A stretch of DNA of 64,000 bases. Origin: Bradyrhizobium sp. AUGA SZCCT0176 (GTDB lineage Bacteria > Pseudomonadota > Alphaproteobacteria > Rhizobiales > Xanthobacteraceae). A program made the translations under genes and the position numbers. Positions 36,352 to 44,660 of the stretch are shown piece by piece. The DNA is taken from positions 434,001-498,000 of the forward strand of contig NZ_JAFCMB010000004.1 in the NCBI RefSeq assembly GCF_018130145.1, read 5' to 3'. The first letter of the stretch is position 1. Every line of letters starts with the position of its first letter. The notes under the pieces were generated by a model. It saw nothing but the letters and a program-made list of their open reading frames with translations, did not search any database and had not been told where the DNA came from.

Positions 36352-36403
36352 ATTGAGCGATAGTAATCAAGTTCCGCATTACAAATTGCAAGGGAGGCTT
36401 GTT

Positions 36404-36784
36404 ATGCGCACAAGGCTTATCGGCACTGTCGCGGTTGTTTCGACCGCTTGGCTGGTCACGTTGAGTGGAAATGCCCGTGCAGAAATATTGATCACGACTG
36501 CCGCGATATCGCGAGGCGAGTTGGTTGTCGTGGGACGGGTTCGGCGAGCGCGCGACCCCAACGTGGAGATCAAGATAAGCCCAACCAAAACGGTGCGTGT
36601 TGAGAGCACATCGACCGGAGGCTTTAGGTGGGTTGGATCGGAATTTCCCTCCACTTGTATCGTGAAGATCACGTCCGGGCCGGATACGAGAGACGTGGTG
36701 ATACAGAACTGCGGCCTTCCCGGACCTGCTGGCCCGCCTGGCCCAGCAGGTCCTCCAGGCCCGGCCGGACCGAAGGGAAACTAG
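36404..36784 (+). CDS. Small secreted protein with collagen-like tail
   Basis: A 126-residue protein. The Sec signal MRTRLIGTVAVVSTAWLV ends at NARAE (cleavage near residue 25-26). A globular part of about 75 residues with two cysteines follows, looking beta-rich (VVVGRVRRARDPNVEIKI). The C-terminus is Gly-X-Y: GLP GPA GPP GPA GPP GPA GPK GN, seven triplets. Such repeats form triple helices when long; seven is short. ATG 36404 follows AGGGAGG. The globular domain is not recognised. A transglutaminase gene follows 57 bases downstream. Confidence 0.8.
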   Translation: MRTRLIGTVAVVSTAWLVTLSGNARAEILITTAAISRGELVVVGRVRRARDPNVEIKISPTKTVRVESTSTGGFRWVGSEFPSTCIVKITSGPDTRDVVIQNCGLPGPAGPPGPAGPPGPAGPKGN

Positions 36785-36841
36785 CGGCTTCGGTGCACAT
36801 TGGACTTGGTCTTTAGGACATTTCGCTCAGAAGAGGCTCAT

Positions 36842-37744
36842 ATGGCGAGGGTCAGGATCGTGCACACGACCGAGTACACCTACCGCAACCCGGTGGGCTT
36901 GTTGCGCCACAAGCTGATGATCCGGCCGGATGAGAGTCACGATCTGCGACTTCATAGCGCGAAGCTAAAGGTCGAACCGGCGCCGTCCGATATCTACTGG
37001 AAGCATGACGTTTTCGACAATTCGATCTGCTTCCTGCATTGGCCGGAAGCGCTCAGAACCAGGCGGCTCGGCATTGTGTCAGAGCTTGACTTAACACATC
37101 ACCCCGAGGGGCAGCCACTCCCGATTTATAGTCTCGACTCGGCTGCCGAGCAGTTTCCATACGCCTACGCCGCCCATGAGTTTCCCGATCTGGCTCGGTT
37201 CACTCAACTCCAAATGCCGGACTCCGATCGAAAGGTCGACGCATGGGCCCGCCGTGTCGTGTCAAGCGTGGATAGTAAGGAGACCCTGCGAGTACTGGAC
37301 GCAATGACGCATGTAATCAAGGAAGAATTCCGTTATGTCGCGCGCCATGAGGAGGGTACGCAGACAGCCGCCGAGACCCTCGCACTTGGTTCCGGCACCT
37401 GCCGCGATTTTGCAGTGCTGATGATGGAAGCGCTGCGCTGCTTCGGGCTCGCCGCGCGTTTCGTCACCGGCTATTTGTATGACAATATCTCAGGTTCGGT
37501 TCGCGGGGGCGGCAGCACCCATGCCTGGTGCAGCGTCTACCTCCCCGGCGCAGGATGGGTTGAGTATGATCCCACGAATGGCTTGATTGCCGGCGAGAAC
37601 CTGATCCGCGTGGGCGTAACCCGAGAGGCGGAACAAGCAATTCCAATTTCGGGCGGCTTCGTCGGCAACGCTGATGACCCGATCGCACTGCATGTGGATG
37701 TATCCGTCCATGCCATGCCGCAGCATGGATGCGGCGCAACATAA
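36842..37744 (+). CDS. Transglutaminase family protein (second copy)
   Basis: A 300-residue transglutaminase-like protein. The N-terminal domain starts MARVRIVHTTEYTYRNPVGL, and the triad is Cys187 (GSGTCRDFAV), His227 (GSTHAWCSVY) and Asp243 (YDPTNG). It differs from the operon copy at 30550 by having the shorter, PF01841-typical core and GLIAGENLIRVGVTR after the Asp. No signal peptide. ATG 36842 follows GAAGAGGCTCAT. It lies between the two copies of the duplicated upstream region, together with the collagen-like gene. Codon choice looks less GC-biased than its neighbours. Confidence 0.88.
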   Translation: MARVRIVHTTEYTYRNPVGLLRHKLMIRPDESHDLRLHSAKLKVEPAPSDIYWKHDVFDNSICFLHWPEALRTRRLGIVSELDLTHHPEGQPLPIYSLDSAAEQFPYAYAAHEFPDLARFTQLQMPDSDRKVDAWARRVVSSVDSKETLRVLDAMTHVIKEEFRYVARHEEGTQTAAETLALGSGTCRDFAVLMMEALRCFGLAARFVTGYLYDNISGSVRGGGSTHAWCSVYLPGAGWVEYDPTNGLIAGENLIRVGVTREAEQAIPISGGFVGNADDPIALHVDVSVHAMPQHGCGAT

Positions 37745-37757
37745 TTAGCCCGTTCCC

Positions 37758-37855
37758 GGCATATGCAGTTTGTGCCATCGCGTTGCGCGATTTGTCACAA
37801 ATTTTGTAACGAAACATACGTGCTGCAAACAGTGCTGTTCGGTTGCACCGTTGAC
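37758..37855. repeat. Duplicated upstream region, copy B
   Basis: Counterpart of 36254-36351: CATATGCAGTTTGTGCCA, ATTTGTCACAAATTTTGTA, TGCTGCAAAC and TTCGGTTGCACCGTTGAC. It starts 13 bases after the transglutaminase stop and lies 145 bases before the glutaminase ATG. The remaining sequence to 38000 holds no gene I can support. Confidence 0.6.
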
Positions 37856-38000
37856 TCGACGCTTCCTTGAGCGTTCACTTGTGCAACGATCTAAAAAGAG
37901 CTGACGCAATTCCTCGGGATGATTTGTCAGCGCGCAGCAGTGCTGCCGAAATACCTGACGATCCCTGAAGCGGATTGCTTGAGCCAGATGGAGGGGTCCA

Positions 38001-39002
38001 ATGGACTCACCTTCGATCGCGGAACAAGCCGAGCGGCCATACGTCTCAACGGGGCATTTGCCCGAAGCCGAGACGGTGCAGAGGTTGGTGTCTGACGCAC
38101 ACCGGCAATTCAAGTCGAATACCGACGGCCAGAATTCCCAAGTCTATCCAGCCCTTGCCAGGATCCCCGGCGATTTGTTCGGCGTCTGTGTTGTCGGCAC
38201 CAGCGGACGCGTCTACGCCGCCGGAGATACCGACTACGAGTTCTCGATCATGAGCGTGTCGAAGCCGTTCGTGTTCGCGCTGGTTTGCGAGACGATCGGA
38301 CCGGAAGCAGCGCGCGACAAACTCGGTGCGAACGCCACGGGACTGGCCTTCAATTCGCTGGCCGCGATCGAGCAAGGCTCGAATGGTCGCACCAACCCGA
38401 TGGTGAACGCCGGCGCCATTGCGACAACAAGCCTGACACCGGGTTCGACCGCGGAGGAAAAATGGCAATTCATCCATGACGGATTGTCGCGTTTCGCGGG
38501 CCGAAAGCTGCCGCTGAATGAAGAGGTCTACGCCTCGGCGTCGGATACCAACTTCCGCAACCGCAGCATCGCCCGCCTGCTGCAGAGTTTTGATCGGATC
38601 TACTGCGACGCAAGGGAAGCGACCGACCTCTACACCAGGCAGTGCTCGCTGAATGTCAGCGCCCGGGACCTCGCGGTCATGGGCGCTACGCTGGCTGATG
38701 GCGGCGTCAATCCGATCACCAGGGAACGCGTGGTCGATCCGGCAGTCTGTCACTACGCGCTGGCGGTGATGATCACCGCCGGACTGTACGAGACATCGGG
38801 CGACTGGCTTTACGACATCGGCTTGCCCGGAAAGAGCGGAATCGGTGGCGGCATCGTCGCCGTTGCCCCGGGTAAAGGCGGCTTCGGAACCTTCGCGCCC
38901 CCGCTCGACGCCGCAGGCAACAGCGTCAAGGGACAGCTCGCCGCTAAATTCCTGTCGCAGCGGCTGGGAATGGATCTGTTCGTGTCGCAACCGGAAGAAT
39001 GA
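38001..39002 (+). CDS. glsA: Glutaminase (serine-dependent, GlsA family)
   Basis: A 333-residue glutaminase that converts L-glutamine to glutamate and ammonia. The beta-lactamase-like active site is SVSK at 85-88 (Ser85, Lys88) in SIMSVSKPFVF. Family blocks NPMVNAGAIATTSL, NRSIARLLQSF and GLPGKSGIGGGIVAVAP are intact. Length is close to the usual 310. In E. coli, the GlsA paralogue YbaS releases ammonia for acid resistance. ATG 38001 follows GGAGGGGTCCA. A DHA2 transporter follows in the same direction and an HdeD gene lies 2.2 kb on. Confidence 0.93.
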   Translation: MDSPSIAEQAERPYVSTGHLPEAETVQRLVSDAHRQFKSNTDGQNSQVYPALARIPGDLFGVCVVGTSGRVYAAGDTDYEFSIMSVSKPFVFALVCETIGPEAARDKLGANATGLAFNSLAAIEQGSNGRTNPMVNAGAIATTSLTPGSTAEEKWQFIHDGLSRFAGRKLPLNEEVYASASDTNFRNRSIARLLQSFDRIYCDAREATDLYTRQCSLNVSARDLAVMGATLADGGVNPITRERVVDPAVCHYALAVMITAGLYETSGDWLYDIGLPGKSGIGGGIVAVAPGKGGFGTFAPPLDAAGNSVKGQLAAKFLSQRLGMDLFVSQPEE

Positions 39003-39074
39003 ATCAGATGCCAAAGGGATTTTGAGGGGCCGTAAGACCCGACCGATCCGGACCCGAGCAGGCTGGAGGACGCC

Positions 39075-40727
39075 ATGGCAACGCACTCGATTTCAATCGG
39101 TGACATCCGCGAAGACGCGCAGGCGTCATGGGTGCCGATGATCGCCATTGCGTTCGGCCAGATGATCATGTCCTTCAACGTCGCTTCGCTGCCGGTCGCG
39201 ATGGGAGGCATGGTGCAGAGCTTCGGCGTCCCGCCGACGACCGTCGCGACCGGCATCGTGGCCTATTCGATGCTGGTTGCCGGCTTCGTGATGCTGGGCG
39301 CGAAACTCGCCCAGCGGTTCGGCGCCGCTCAGGTCTTCCGCGCCGCCGTCGTCCTGTTCTGTGCCGCGCAGATATTGATGACATTCAGCCCCACGGCGAC
39401 CCTGATGATCACGGCCCAGGCGCTTTGCGGCGCGGCAGGGGCCGTGATCGTGCCGTCGCTGGTGGCGCTGATCGCCGAGAATTATTCAGGGCGCCAACAG
39501 GCGACCGCCGTCGGCGCGCTTGGTTCGGCGCGGGCGGCTGCCGGCGTGCTGGCGTTCATCATTGGCGGCGTCCTCGGTACATATATCGGCTGGCGTCCGG
39601 CGTTCGGAATCCTGATCGCCGCCTCCGCCATTGTTTTCGTTTTGAGCTTCCGCCTCAGGCCCGACCACGGACGGCCGGACGTGCAGATCGATGTCACAGG
39701 CGTTGTGCTGGCGGCAACAGCCATCATCCTCATCAGTTTCGGCTTCAATAATCTGAACGGCTGGGGCCTGGCGCTGGCAACCCCCAACGCGCCGTTCGAC
39801 CTGCTTGGCCTCTCCCCCGCGCCGGTCATGATCGTTCTGGGTATCGTACTCGGCCAGGCCTTCCTGATGTGGACGCATCGGCGCCAGGCGGCCGGGAAGA
39901 CGCCGCTGCTTGCCCTCGAGGTGATCGACTCGCCGCAGGAACGCGCGGCGGTCTACGGGCTGTTTGCCGTGGTCGCACTGGAGGCGGCGCTTAACTTTTC
40001 CGTGCCGTTGTACATTCAGATCGTACAGGGCCGCTCCCCTCTCGCGACCGCGATCGCGATGATGCCGTTCAATCTCACGGTGTTCTTCACGGCGATGCTT
40101 ATCGTCAACGTCTACGACAAACTGACGCCCCGCCAGATCGGCCGCTATGGCTTCGCCCTTTGCACGATTGCACTGGTGTGGCTCGCGTTCGTGGTGCGGA
40201 ACGACTGGAGCGAGATTCCCGTGCTGTTCGGCCTCGTCCTGTTCGGTATCGGCCAGGGTTCGCTGGTCACGCTGCTGTTCAACGTACTGGTCACCGCCTC
40301 GCCCAAGGCACTGGCAGGCGACGTCGGATCGGCGCGCGGCACCACGCAGAATCTCGCCGCGGCAGTCGGAACAGCCGTCGCCGGCGCGCTGCTTGTCGGC
40401 CTCTTGAGCACAATCGCCGTCAGCAGCATCGCCGCAAATCCGGTACTGCCGAAGGACCTGCAGAGCCAGGTCGATCTCAACAACATCACGTTCGTCAGCA
40501 ACGAGCGCCTGCGGACCGTGATGGAGAAAACGACCGCTACGCCCCAGCAGGTGCAGGAAGCGGTGCGCGTGAACACGGAGGCGCGGCTGCGAGCGCTGAA
40601 GATCGGCCTGCTCATCATGGCCGGCCTCGCCTTGCTCGCGGTGTTTCCGGCCGGACAGCTCCCGAATTACCTGCCGGGAGAAATCCCAAGTGACGACCCC
40701 GCGGTCGAAGGCGCGAAATCGGCCTGA
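39075..40727 (+). CDS. MFS transporter, DHA2 (14-helix) type
   Basis: A 550-residue major facilitator with about 14 hydrophobic segments. VPSLVALIAENYSGRQQATAVGALGSARAAAG corresponds to the motif C region of drug:proton antiporters, and the C-terminal half has an extended periplasmic loop before the last helix (residues about 455-510). DHA2 members export drugs or metabolites. Substrate unknown; proximity to glutaminase could hint at amino-acid traffic, but that is speculation. ATG 39075 follows GGAGGACGCC. Confidence 0.85.
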   Translation: MATHSISIGDIREDAQASWVPMIAIAFGQMIMSFNVASLPVAMGGMVQSFGVPPTTVATGIVAYSMLVAGFVMLGAKLAQRFGAAQVFRAAVVLFCAAQILMTFSPTATLMITAQALCGAAGAVIVPSLVALIAENYSGRQQATAVGALGSARAAAGVLAFIIGGVLGTYIGWRPAFGILIAASAIVFVLSFRLRPDHGRPDVQIDVTGVVLAATAIILISFGFNNLNGWGLALATPNAPFDLLGLSPAPVMIVLGIVLGQAFLMWTHRRQAAGKTPLLALEVIDSPQERAAVYGLFAVVALEAALNFSVPLYIQIVQGRSPLATAIAMMPFNLTVFFTAMLIVNVYDKLTPRQIGRYGFALCTIALVWLAFVVRNDWSEIPVLFGLVLFGIGQGSLVTLLFNVLVTASPKALAGDVGSARGTTQNLAAAVGTAVAGALLVGLLSTIAVSSIAANPVLPKDLQSQVDLNNITFVSNERLRTVMEKTTATPQQVQEAVRVNTEARLRALKIGLLIMAGLALLAVFPAGQLPNYLPGEIPSDDPAVEGAKSA

Positions 40728-40794
40728 TCCCGATTGCGAGACGTGTGTTCTCCGCGGTGAAAGTAACAAGGCGTCGATCAAAGGAGAGAACCCA

Positions 40795-41118
40795 ATGGAT
40801 GCAATCGAGCGTCGCAGCGTATTACGGGGCCTTCTGTGTGCGGCCGCAGCCGCGGGTTTTGCCGCAAGTTCGCTGCCGGCCGTGGTCGAGGCCATGCCCC
40901 TCGCGCCCCAGAAGGACCTTGGCAAAGATCTTGGCAGCAAAGATCCTGGCAGCAAGGCGGATGATCTCACCGTGCGGGTTCAGGCCGTAGCCCGCCGGCC
41001 GCCCCGGCGTCCTGTGGCTCGTCCGCCGCGACGACGCCCAATTCATCGTCACCGCCGGCGCCGTTGGGTCTGTTATTGGCACCGCGGGCGCCGCGTTTGC
41101 GGCTGGCGATGGCTATAG
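40795..41118 (+). CDS. Arg-rich small protein with Tat-type signal
   Basis: A 107-residue protein. The N-terminus ERRSVLRGLLCAAAAAGFAAS is a twin-arginine signal, with processing likely near VVEA-M. The mature part is short and extremely basic: a K/G/S-rich linker (DLGKDLGSKDPGSKADD), then Arg/Pro-rich runs such as RRPPRRPVARPPRRRP and IHRHRRRR. It ends WVCYWHRGRRVCGWRWL with two cysteines. I know similar tails only from small rhizobial proteins sometimes auto-named protamine-like. Function unknown; candidates are envelope or nucleic-acid binding. ATG 40795 follows AAAGGAGAGAA; the upstream frame overlaps the MFS gene end. Confidence 0.7.
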   Translation: MDAIERRSVLRGLLCAAAAAGFAASSLPAVVEAMPLAPQKDLGKDLGSKDPGSKADDLTVRVQAVARRPPRRPVARPPRRRPIHRHRRRRWVCYWHRGRRVCGWRWL

Positions 41119-41201
41119 CCAATTTCAGTATGCTGATGAGACCCGAGCAGCCGGCGCTGCCGCTGATTTGATCGCACAGGCTCCGAACCGAGGAGGACAA
41201 C

Positions 41202-41765
41202 ATGACCACTTACGACGGTAGTTCACGGTTGCGCGCCGATGGTTTGTCCGCGCCGCCATTTTGGATCTGCGTTCTGCTTGGATTGGTGATGATTGCGGCA
41301 GGAGCCCTGGTGTTGGGTGACGTCGTGCTCGTGACTGTGATCAGCACGATGTTCATCGGCTGGATCTCGATCGCCACGGGCGCCTTCGAAGTGGTTCACG
41401 CGTTCTGGACCAAGGGATGGGGCGGATTCATATGGCAGGTGCTGCTGGGCATTCTGTACATCGCCTTCGGCGCGGCGCTGGTGAGCCAGCCCGTCGCCAG
41501 CGCCTTGATCCTCACCTATGTCCTCGGCCTGTTGCTGCTGATATCCGGCATCGTTCGAATTCTGCTGGGCTTCGGCCACTGGAGAGAAGCCGGCTGGATC
41601 ATGCTGCTGTCGGGATTGTTCGGAGTCCTGGCTGGCCTCGTCATTCTGACGGGATTCCCGATGACCGGTCTGTGGGTGCTCGGATTTGTCCTCGGCGTCG
41701 ACCTGATATCTCACGGCATCGCGTGGCTGGCTTATGCGTGGCGGCCGGCGGCGAAAACGGCATAA
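41202..41765 (+). CDS. hdeD: HdeD family acid-resistance membrane protein (DUF308)
   Basis: A 187-residue membrane protein with six hydrophobic segments in three repeated pairs, the HdeD/DUF308 plan. Repeated G-A-L-x-L and L-G-x-x-x-I-x-x-G motifs are seen in MIAAGALVLGDVVLV, LLGILYIAFGAALVSQP and LLSGLFGVLAGLVIL. In E. coli HdeD contributes to acid resistance at high cell density. ATG 41202 follows GAGGAGGACAAC. A 69-residue membrane protein gene follows after 13 bases. Confidence 0.88.
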   Translation: MTTYDGSSRLRADGLSAPPFWICVLLGLVMIAAGALVLGDVVLVTVISTMFIGWISIATGAFEVVHAFWTKGWGGFIWQVLLGILYIAFGAALVSQPVASALILTYVLGLLLLISGIVRILLGFGHWREAGWIMLLSGLFGVLAGLVILTGFPMTGLWVLGFVLGVDLISHGIAWLAYAWRPAAKTA

Positions 41766-41778
41766 GGGAGTGGTCGCT

Positions 41779-41988
41779 ATGGTTGCACGTGCTGACGAAG
41801 GGCCCGTTTTTCTCGCGAAAAAACTCGGCGGTCTGATTCTGATCGTGCTGGGATGCATGCTGCTGGTCGCAGGCATGAACCTCGAGTCAACGGCGTTATC
41901 GTTTCTTGGCGTCCTGTCCCTGATTGCCGGCGTGATCTTCTGGGTTCTCAAGATCATCAAGCGCAATGAGAACAGTCAGACCAGATAA
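41779..41988 (+). CDS. Small two-helix membrane protein
   Basis: A 69-residue protein with two hydrophobic segments (KKLGGLILIVLGCMLLVAGM and the stretch LSFLGVLSLIAGVIFWVL) and a charged C-terminus KIIKRNENSQTR. No family recognised. ATG 41779 follows AAGGGAGTGGTCGCT. The close spacing to hdeD suggests one transcript; it may be an accessory or stress-related membrane peptide. Confidence 0.65.
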   Translation: MVARADEGPVFLAKKLGGLILIVLGCMLLVAGMNLESTALSFLGVLSLIAGVIFWVLKIIKRNENSQTR

Positions 41989-42017
41989 CCAGATCAGAGA
42001 ACGGGGAACACGCGGCT

Positions 42018-43385
42018 ATGAGAATGTCTTGCCTGAGAATATTCCCCGGCAGCTCCGTGCTGGCAGTTCTGGCTGCAATTGGAATGAGCTTCTCCGCCCC
42101 GCCCTCCGCGCAGGCTCAGCAAGCTGCATTATTTCAGAACGTCAGGATCTTCGACGGAAAGAGCGGCGCGCTTTCAGCGCCGTCCAACGTCCTGATCCGA
42201 GGCAACACGATAGAGAAGATTTCGACGGCGGCGATCGCGGTCGACGCTCAAACCGCAACGATCAATGGTGCCGGCCGCGTCCTGATGCCGGGCCTGATCG
42301 ATGCGCATTGGCACGCGATGCTGATCCGCACGAACCCGGTAGAGGCGTTCGGTGACGTCGGCTTCAACAATCTGGTAGCTGGCGACGAAGCGACAGACAC
42401 GTTGATGCGCGGCTTCACCACCATTCGCGATGTGGGCGGGCCGGTGTTCGGTCTCAAACGCGCCATCGATGAAGGCATCGTCAAGGGCCCGCGTATCTAT
42501 CCGTCCGGCGCCATGATCACTGTCACGAGCGGGCATGGGGATTTCCGGCAGCTGACTGATTTGCCGCGGACGATCGGCGGCATGCTTACCCGCATGGAAC
42601 AGATCGGCGGCGCCATCGTTGCTGACAGCCCTGACGAGGTGCGCGTACGCGTACGCGAACAGCTCATGCAGGGCGCCTCACAAGTCAAGTTGACGGCGGG
42701 CGGCGGAGTGTCGTCACCCTTCAGTCCGATCGACGTGAGCACCTTCACGGAGGCGGAAATGCGCGCCGCGGTCGAAGCGGCAGAAAATTGGGGGACCTAC
42801 GTCGCCGCGCACGCCTTTACGCCGGCTGCGATCCGGAGCGCTATTGCGGCCGGCGCGAGGTGTATCGAGCACGGTTTCCTGATGGACGACGCAACCGCAA
42901 AACTGATCGCGGACAAGGGTGTTTGGCTGAGCATGCAGCCACTGCCGGAGGGAATGAGGCTGGGCCTTCCTGAGGGTTCTGTGCAGCGAGCCAAAGCGGA
43001 AGAGGTCTGGCCCGGGATAGCCCGCGCCTATGAGATGGCGAAGAAATACAAGATCAAGACGGCGTGGGGCACGGATGTGCTGTTCTCCCGCGAGCTGGCC
43101 CAACAACAAGGGGCAATTCTGGCCTCACTTACCCGTTGGTACACCCCTGCCGAAGCGCTGGTCATGGCGACATCGACAAACGCCGAACTGCTTGCCATGT
43201 CCGGGCTTCGCAATCCTTATCCCGGCAAGCTCGGCGTGGTGGAAGAAGGCGCGCTGGCCGACCTGTTGCTGGTGGACGGCAACCCCGTCGATAACATCAA
43301 GCTGATCGAAGACCCCGCCAAAAATTTCGTCGTCATCATGAAGGATGGGAAAATCTACAAAAACCTGCTTGGCGCGGGCAAATAG
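42018..43385 (+). CDS. Exported amidohydrolase (imidazolonepropionase/prolidase-like)
   Basis: A 455-residue metal-dependent amidohydrolase with a signal peptide ending near PPSAQAQQ (about residue 34). The metal site begins with DAHWHAML (His97, His99), followed by VKLTAGGGVSSP (the likely Lys ligand region), AAHAFTPAAI and AIAAGARCIEHG (His ligands), and TAWGTDVL (Asp). The layout matches amidohydrolases that act on Xaa-Pro dipeptides, aryl dipeptides or ochratoxin-like amides. Substrate unknown; periplasmic location expected. Confidence 0.85.
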   Translation: MRMSCLRIFPGSSVLAVLAAIGMSFSAPPSAQAQQAALFQNVRIFDGKSGALSAPSNVLIRGNTIEKISTAAIAVDAQTATINGAGRVLMPGLIDAHWHAMLIRTNPVEAFGDVGFNNLVAGDEATDTLMRGFTTIRDVGGPVFGLKRAIDEGIVKGPRIYPSGAMITVTSGHGDFRQLTDLPRTIGGMLTRMEQIGGAIVADSPDEVRVRVREQLMQGASQVKLTAGGGVSSPFSPIDVSTFTEAEMRAAVEAAENWGTYVAAHAFTPAAIRSAIAAGARCIEHGFLMDDATAKLIADKGVWLSMQPLPEGMRLGLPEGSVQRAKAEEVWPGIARAYEMAKKYKIKTAWGTDVLFSRELAQQQGAILASLTRWYTPAEALVMATSTNAELLAMSGLRNPYPGKLGVVEEGALADLLLVDGNPVDNIKLIEDPAKNFVVIMKDGKIYKNLLGAGK

Positions 43386-43713
43386 GACACCTCATCCATC
43401 GCAGTGCCATGTTCGTTTTGATCGATCAATATTCGCAACCGCGATAGTTCGAGGCCTCGCAGGCTTGCGCCATCGCACGTGCGGTGGAGATTGATGGTCC
43501 GCGACACATCGCACAGGCCGGCCCTGGCCCCGGCATCGCCGCGTTTCCCCGCAAGGCTGACCACATGAAGGCGCCGTTCGAATAGCGCGGAACGCTCTCG
43601 CGATTCCGCCTCCCAGCATGTTTTCATTTTTGCCTAAAGCTGCCAAAATCCATGGGGCTGCGAGGGATGACTGCCAGGCAAAACGACCGGATGCGGAATG
43701 CAGGAGACGCGCG
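43386..43713. other. 328-bp gap without a supported gene
   Basis: Between the amidohydrolase and methyltransferase genes. A 90-codon frame on the minus strand exists but has no ribosome site and no recognisable content. I see no strong hairpin, repeat copy or RNA gene. It presumably carries the methyltransferase promoter. Confidence 0.5.
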
Positions 43714-44526
43714 ATGTCGGAAACCGACAAGGTGTTCGCAGGCTCGATCCCGGAAAACTATGATCGCCATATGGTTCCGCTGATCTTCGAGAGCTACGCG
43801 CGGGACCTTTCACAACGCGTCGCCATGCTGGCGCCCAAGGCCGTGCTGGAAACCGCGGCCGGCAGCGGCGCGGTCACGCGCGCGCTGGCGCCAGTCCTTG
43901 CCGCTGATGCCTCCTATGTCGTCACCGACCTCAATCAGCCGATGCTGGATTATGCGAAATCAAGACAAGGCGCGGACAGCCGCATCATGTGGCAGAAGGC
44001 CGACGCCCAGGCATTGCCGTTCGAGGACGCCGCGTTCGACCTGGTCTGTTGCCAGTTCGGCGTCATGTTCTTTCCCGATCGCCCATCCGGCTACCGCGAG
44101 GCCCGGCGCGTTCTCAAGCCGGGCGGCTATTTCCTGTTCAATGCCTGGGATCGCATCGAGGAGAACGTGTTCGCGAGTGACGTCACCGACGCGCTTGCGA
44201 CGTTCTTTCCGAACGACCCTCCCCGCTTCATGGCGCGCACGCCCCATGGCTATCACGACACGTCACTGATCCGCAGCGACCTGGCAAAGGCCGGCTTCAC
44301 TGATGTGACGATCGAGACCCGGGAGGCGCAGAGCCGCGCCCCTTCTGCCCGCTATGTCGCGCTGGCCTATTGCCAGGGAACCCCGCTGCGCAACGAGATC
44401 GAAGCACGGGGGGCGGACCGGCTCGAGGCTGCGACCGACCATACGGCCTCGGTGATCGCCGGCCGGCACGGCAGCGGCGAGATATCGGCCAAGATCCAGG
44501 CCCATGTCATCCTCGCCCGGACCTAG
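43714..44526 (+). CDS. Class I SAM-dependent methyltransferase
   Basis: A 270-residue methyltransferase of the UbiE/COQ5-like type. Motif I LETAAGSGAVTRAL near residue 45-58 binds SAM; VTDLNQPMLDYAKS supplies the acidic residue; then FDLVCCQFGVMFFPD (post-II) and ARRVLKPGGYFLFNAWD (motif III). Acceptor unknown. ATG 43714 follows CAGGAGACGCGCG. The Anbu-type peptidase gene follows after 134 bases. Confidence 0.88.
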   Translation: MSETDKVFAGSIPENYDRHMVPLIFESYARDLSQRVAMLAPKAVLETAAGSGAVTRALAPVLAADASYVVTDLNQPMLDYAKSRQGADSRIMWQKADAQALPFEDAAFDLVCCQFGVMFFPDRPSGYREARRVLKPGGYFLFNAWDRIEENVFASDVTDALATFFPNDPPRFMARTPHGYHDTSLIRSDLAKAGFTDVTIETREAQSRAPSARYVALAYCQGTPLRNEIEARGADRLEAATDHTASVIAGRHGSGEISAKIQAHVILART

Positions 44527-44660
44527 CCCTGCCGAGCCGATTCAATGCGTCTTTTTACCCACCCGGCGCATGCCAAGTCCTGGGTAATTGGGGTTGGATG
44601 CCCTCCCGAAATTCGCTACTAGTTGCCCCGCCGGTAATTCGGACGGCTTGGGGACACGGA

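Noticed and set aside
36800..36841. Earlier start for the second transglutaminase
   Set aside because: The 14 upstream codons lack a ribosome site, while ATG 36842 has GAAGAGG correctly spaced and matches the N-terminus of the related protein.
43355..43627. Minus-strand 90-codon frame in the 328-bp gap
   Set aside because: No ribosome site, no similarity to a known family, and it overlaps the amidohydrolase stop.
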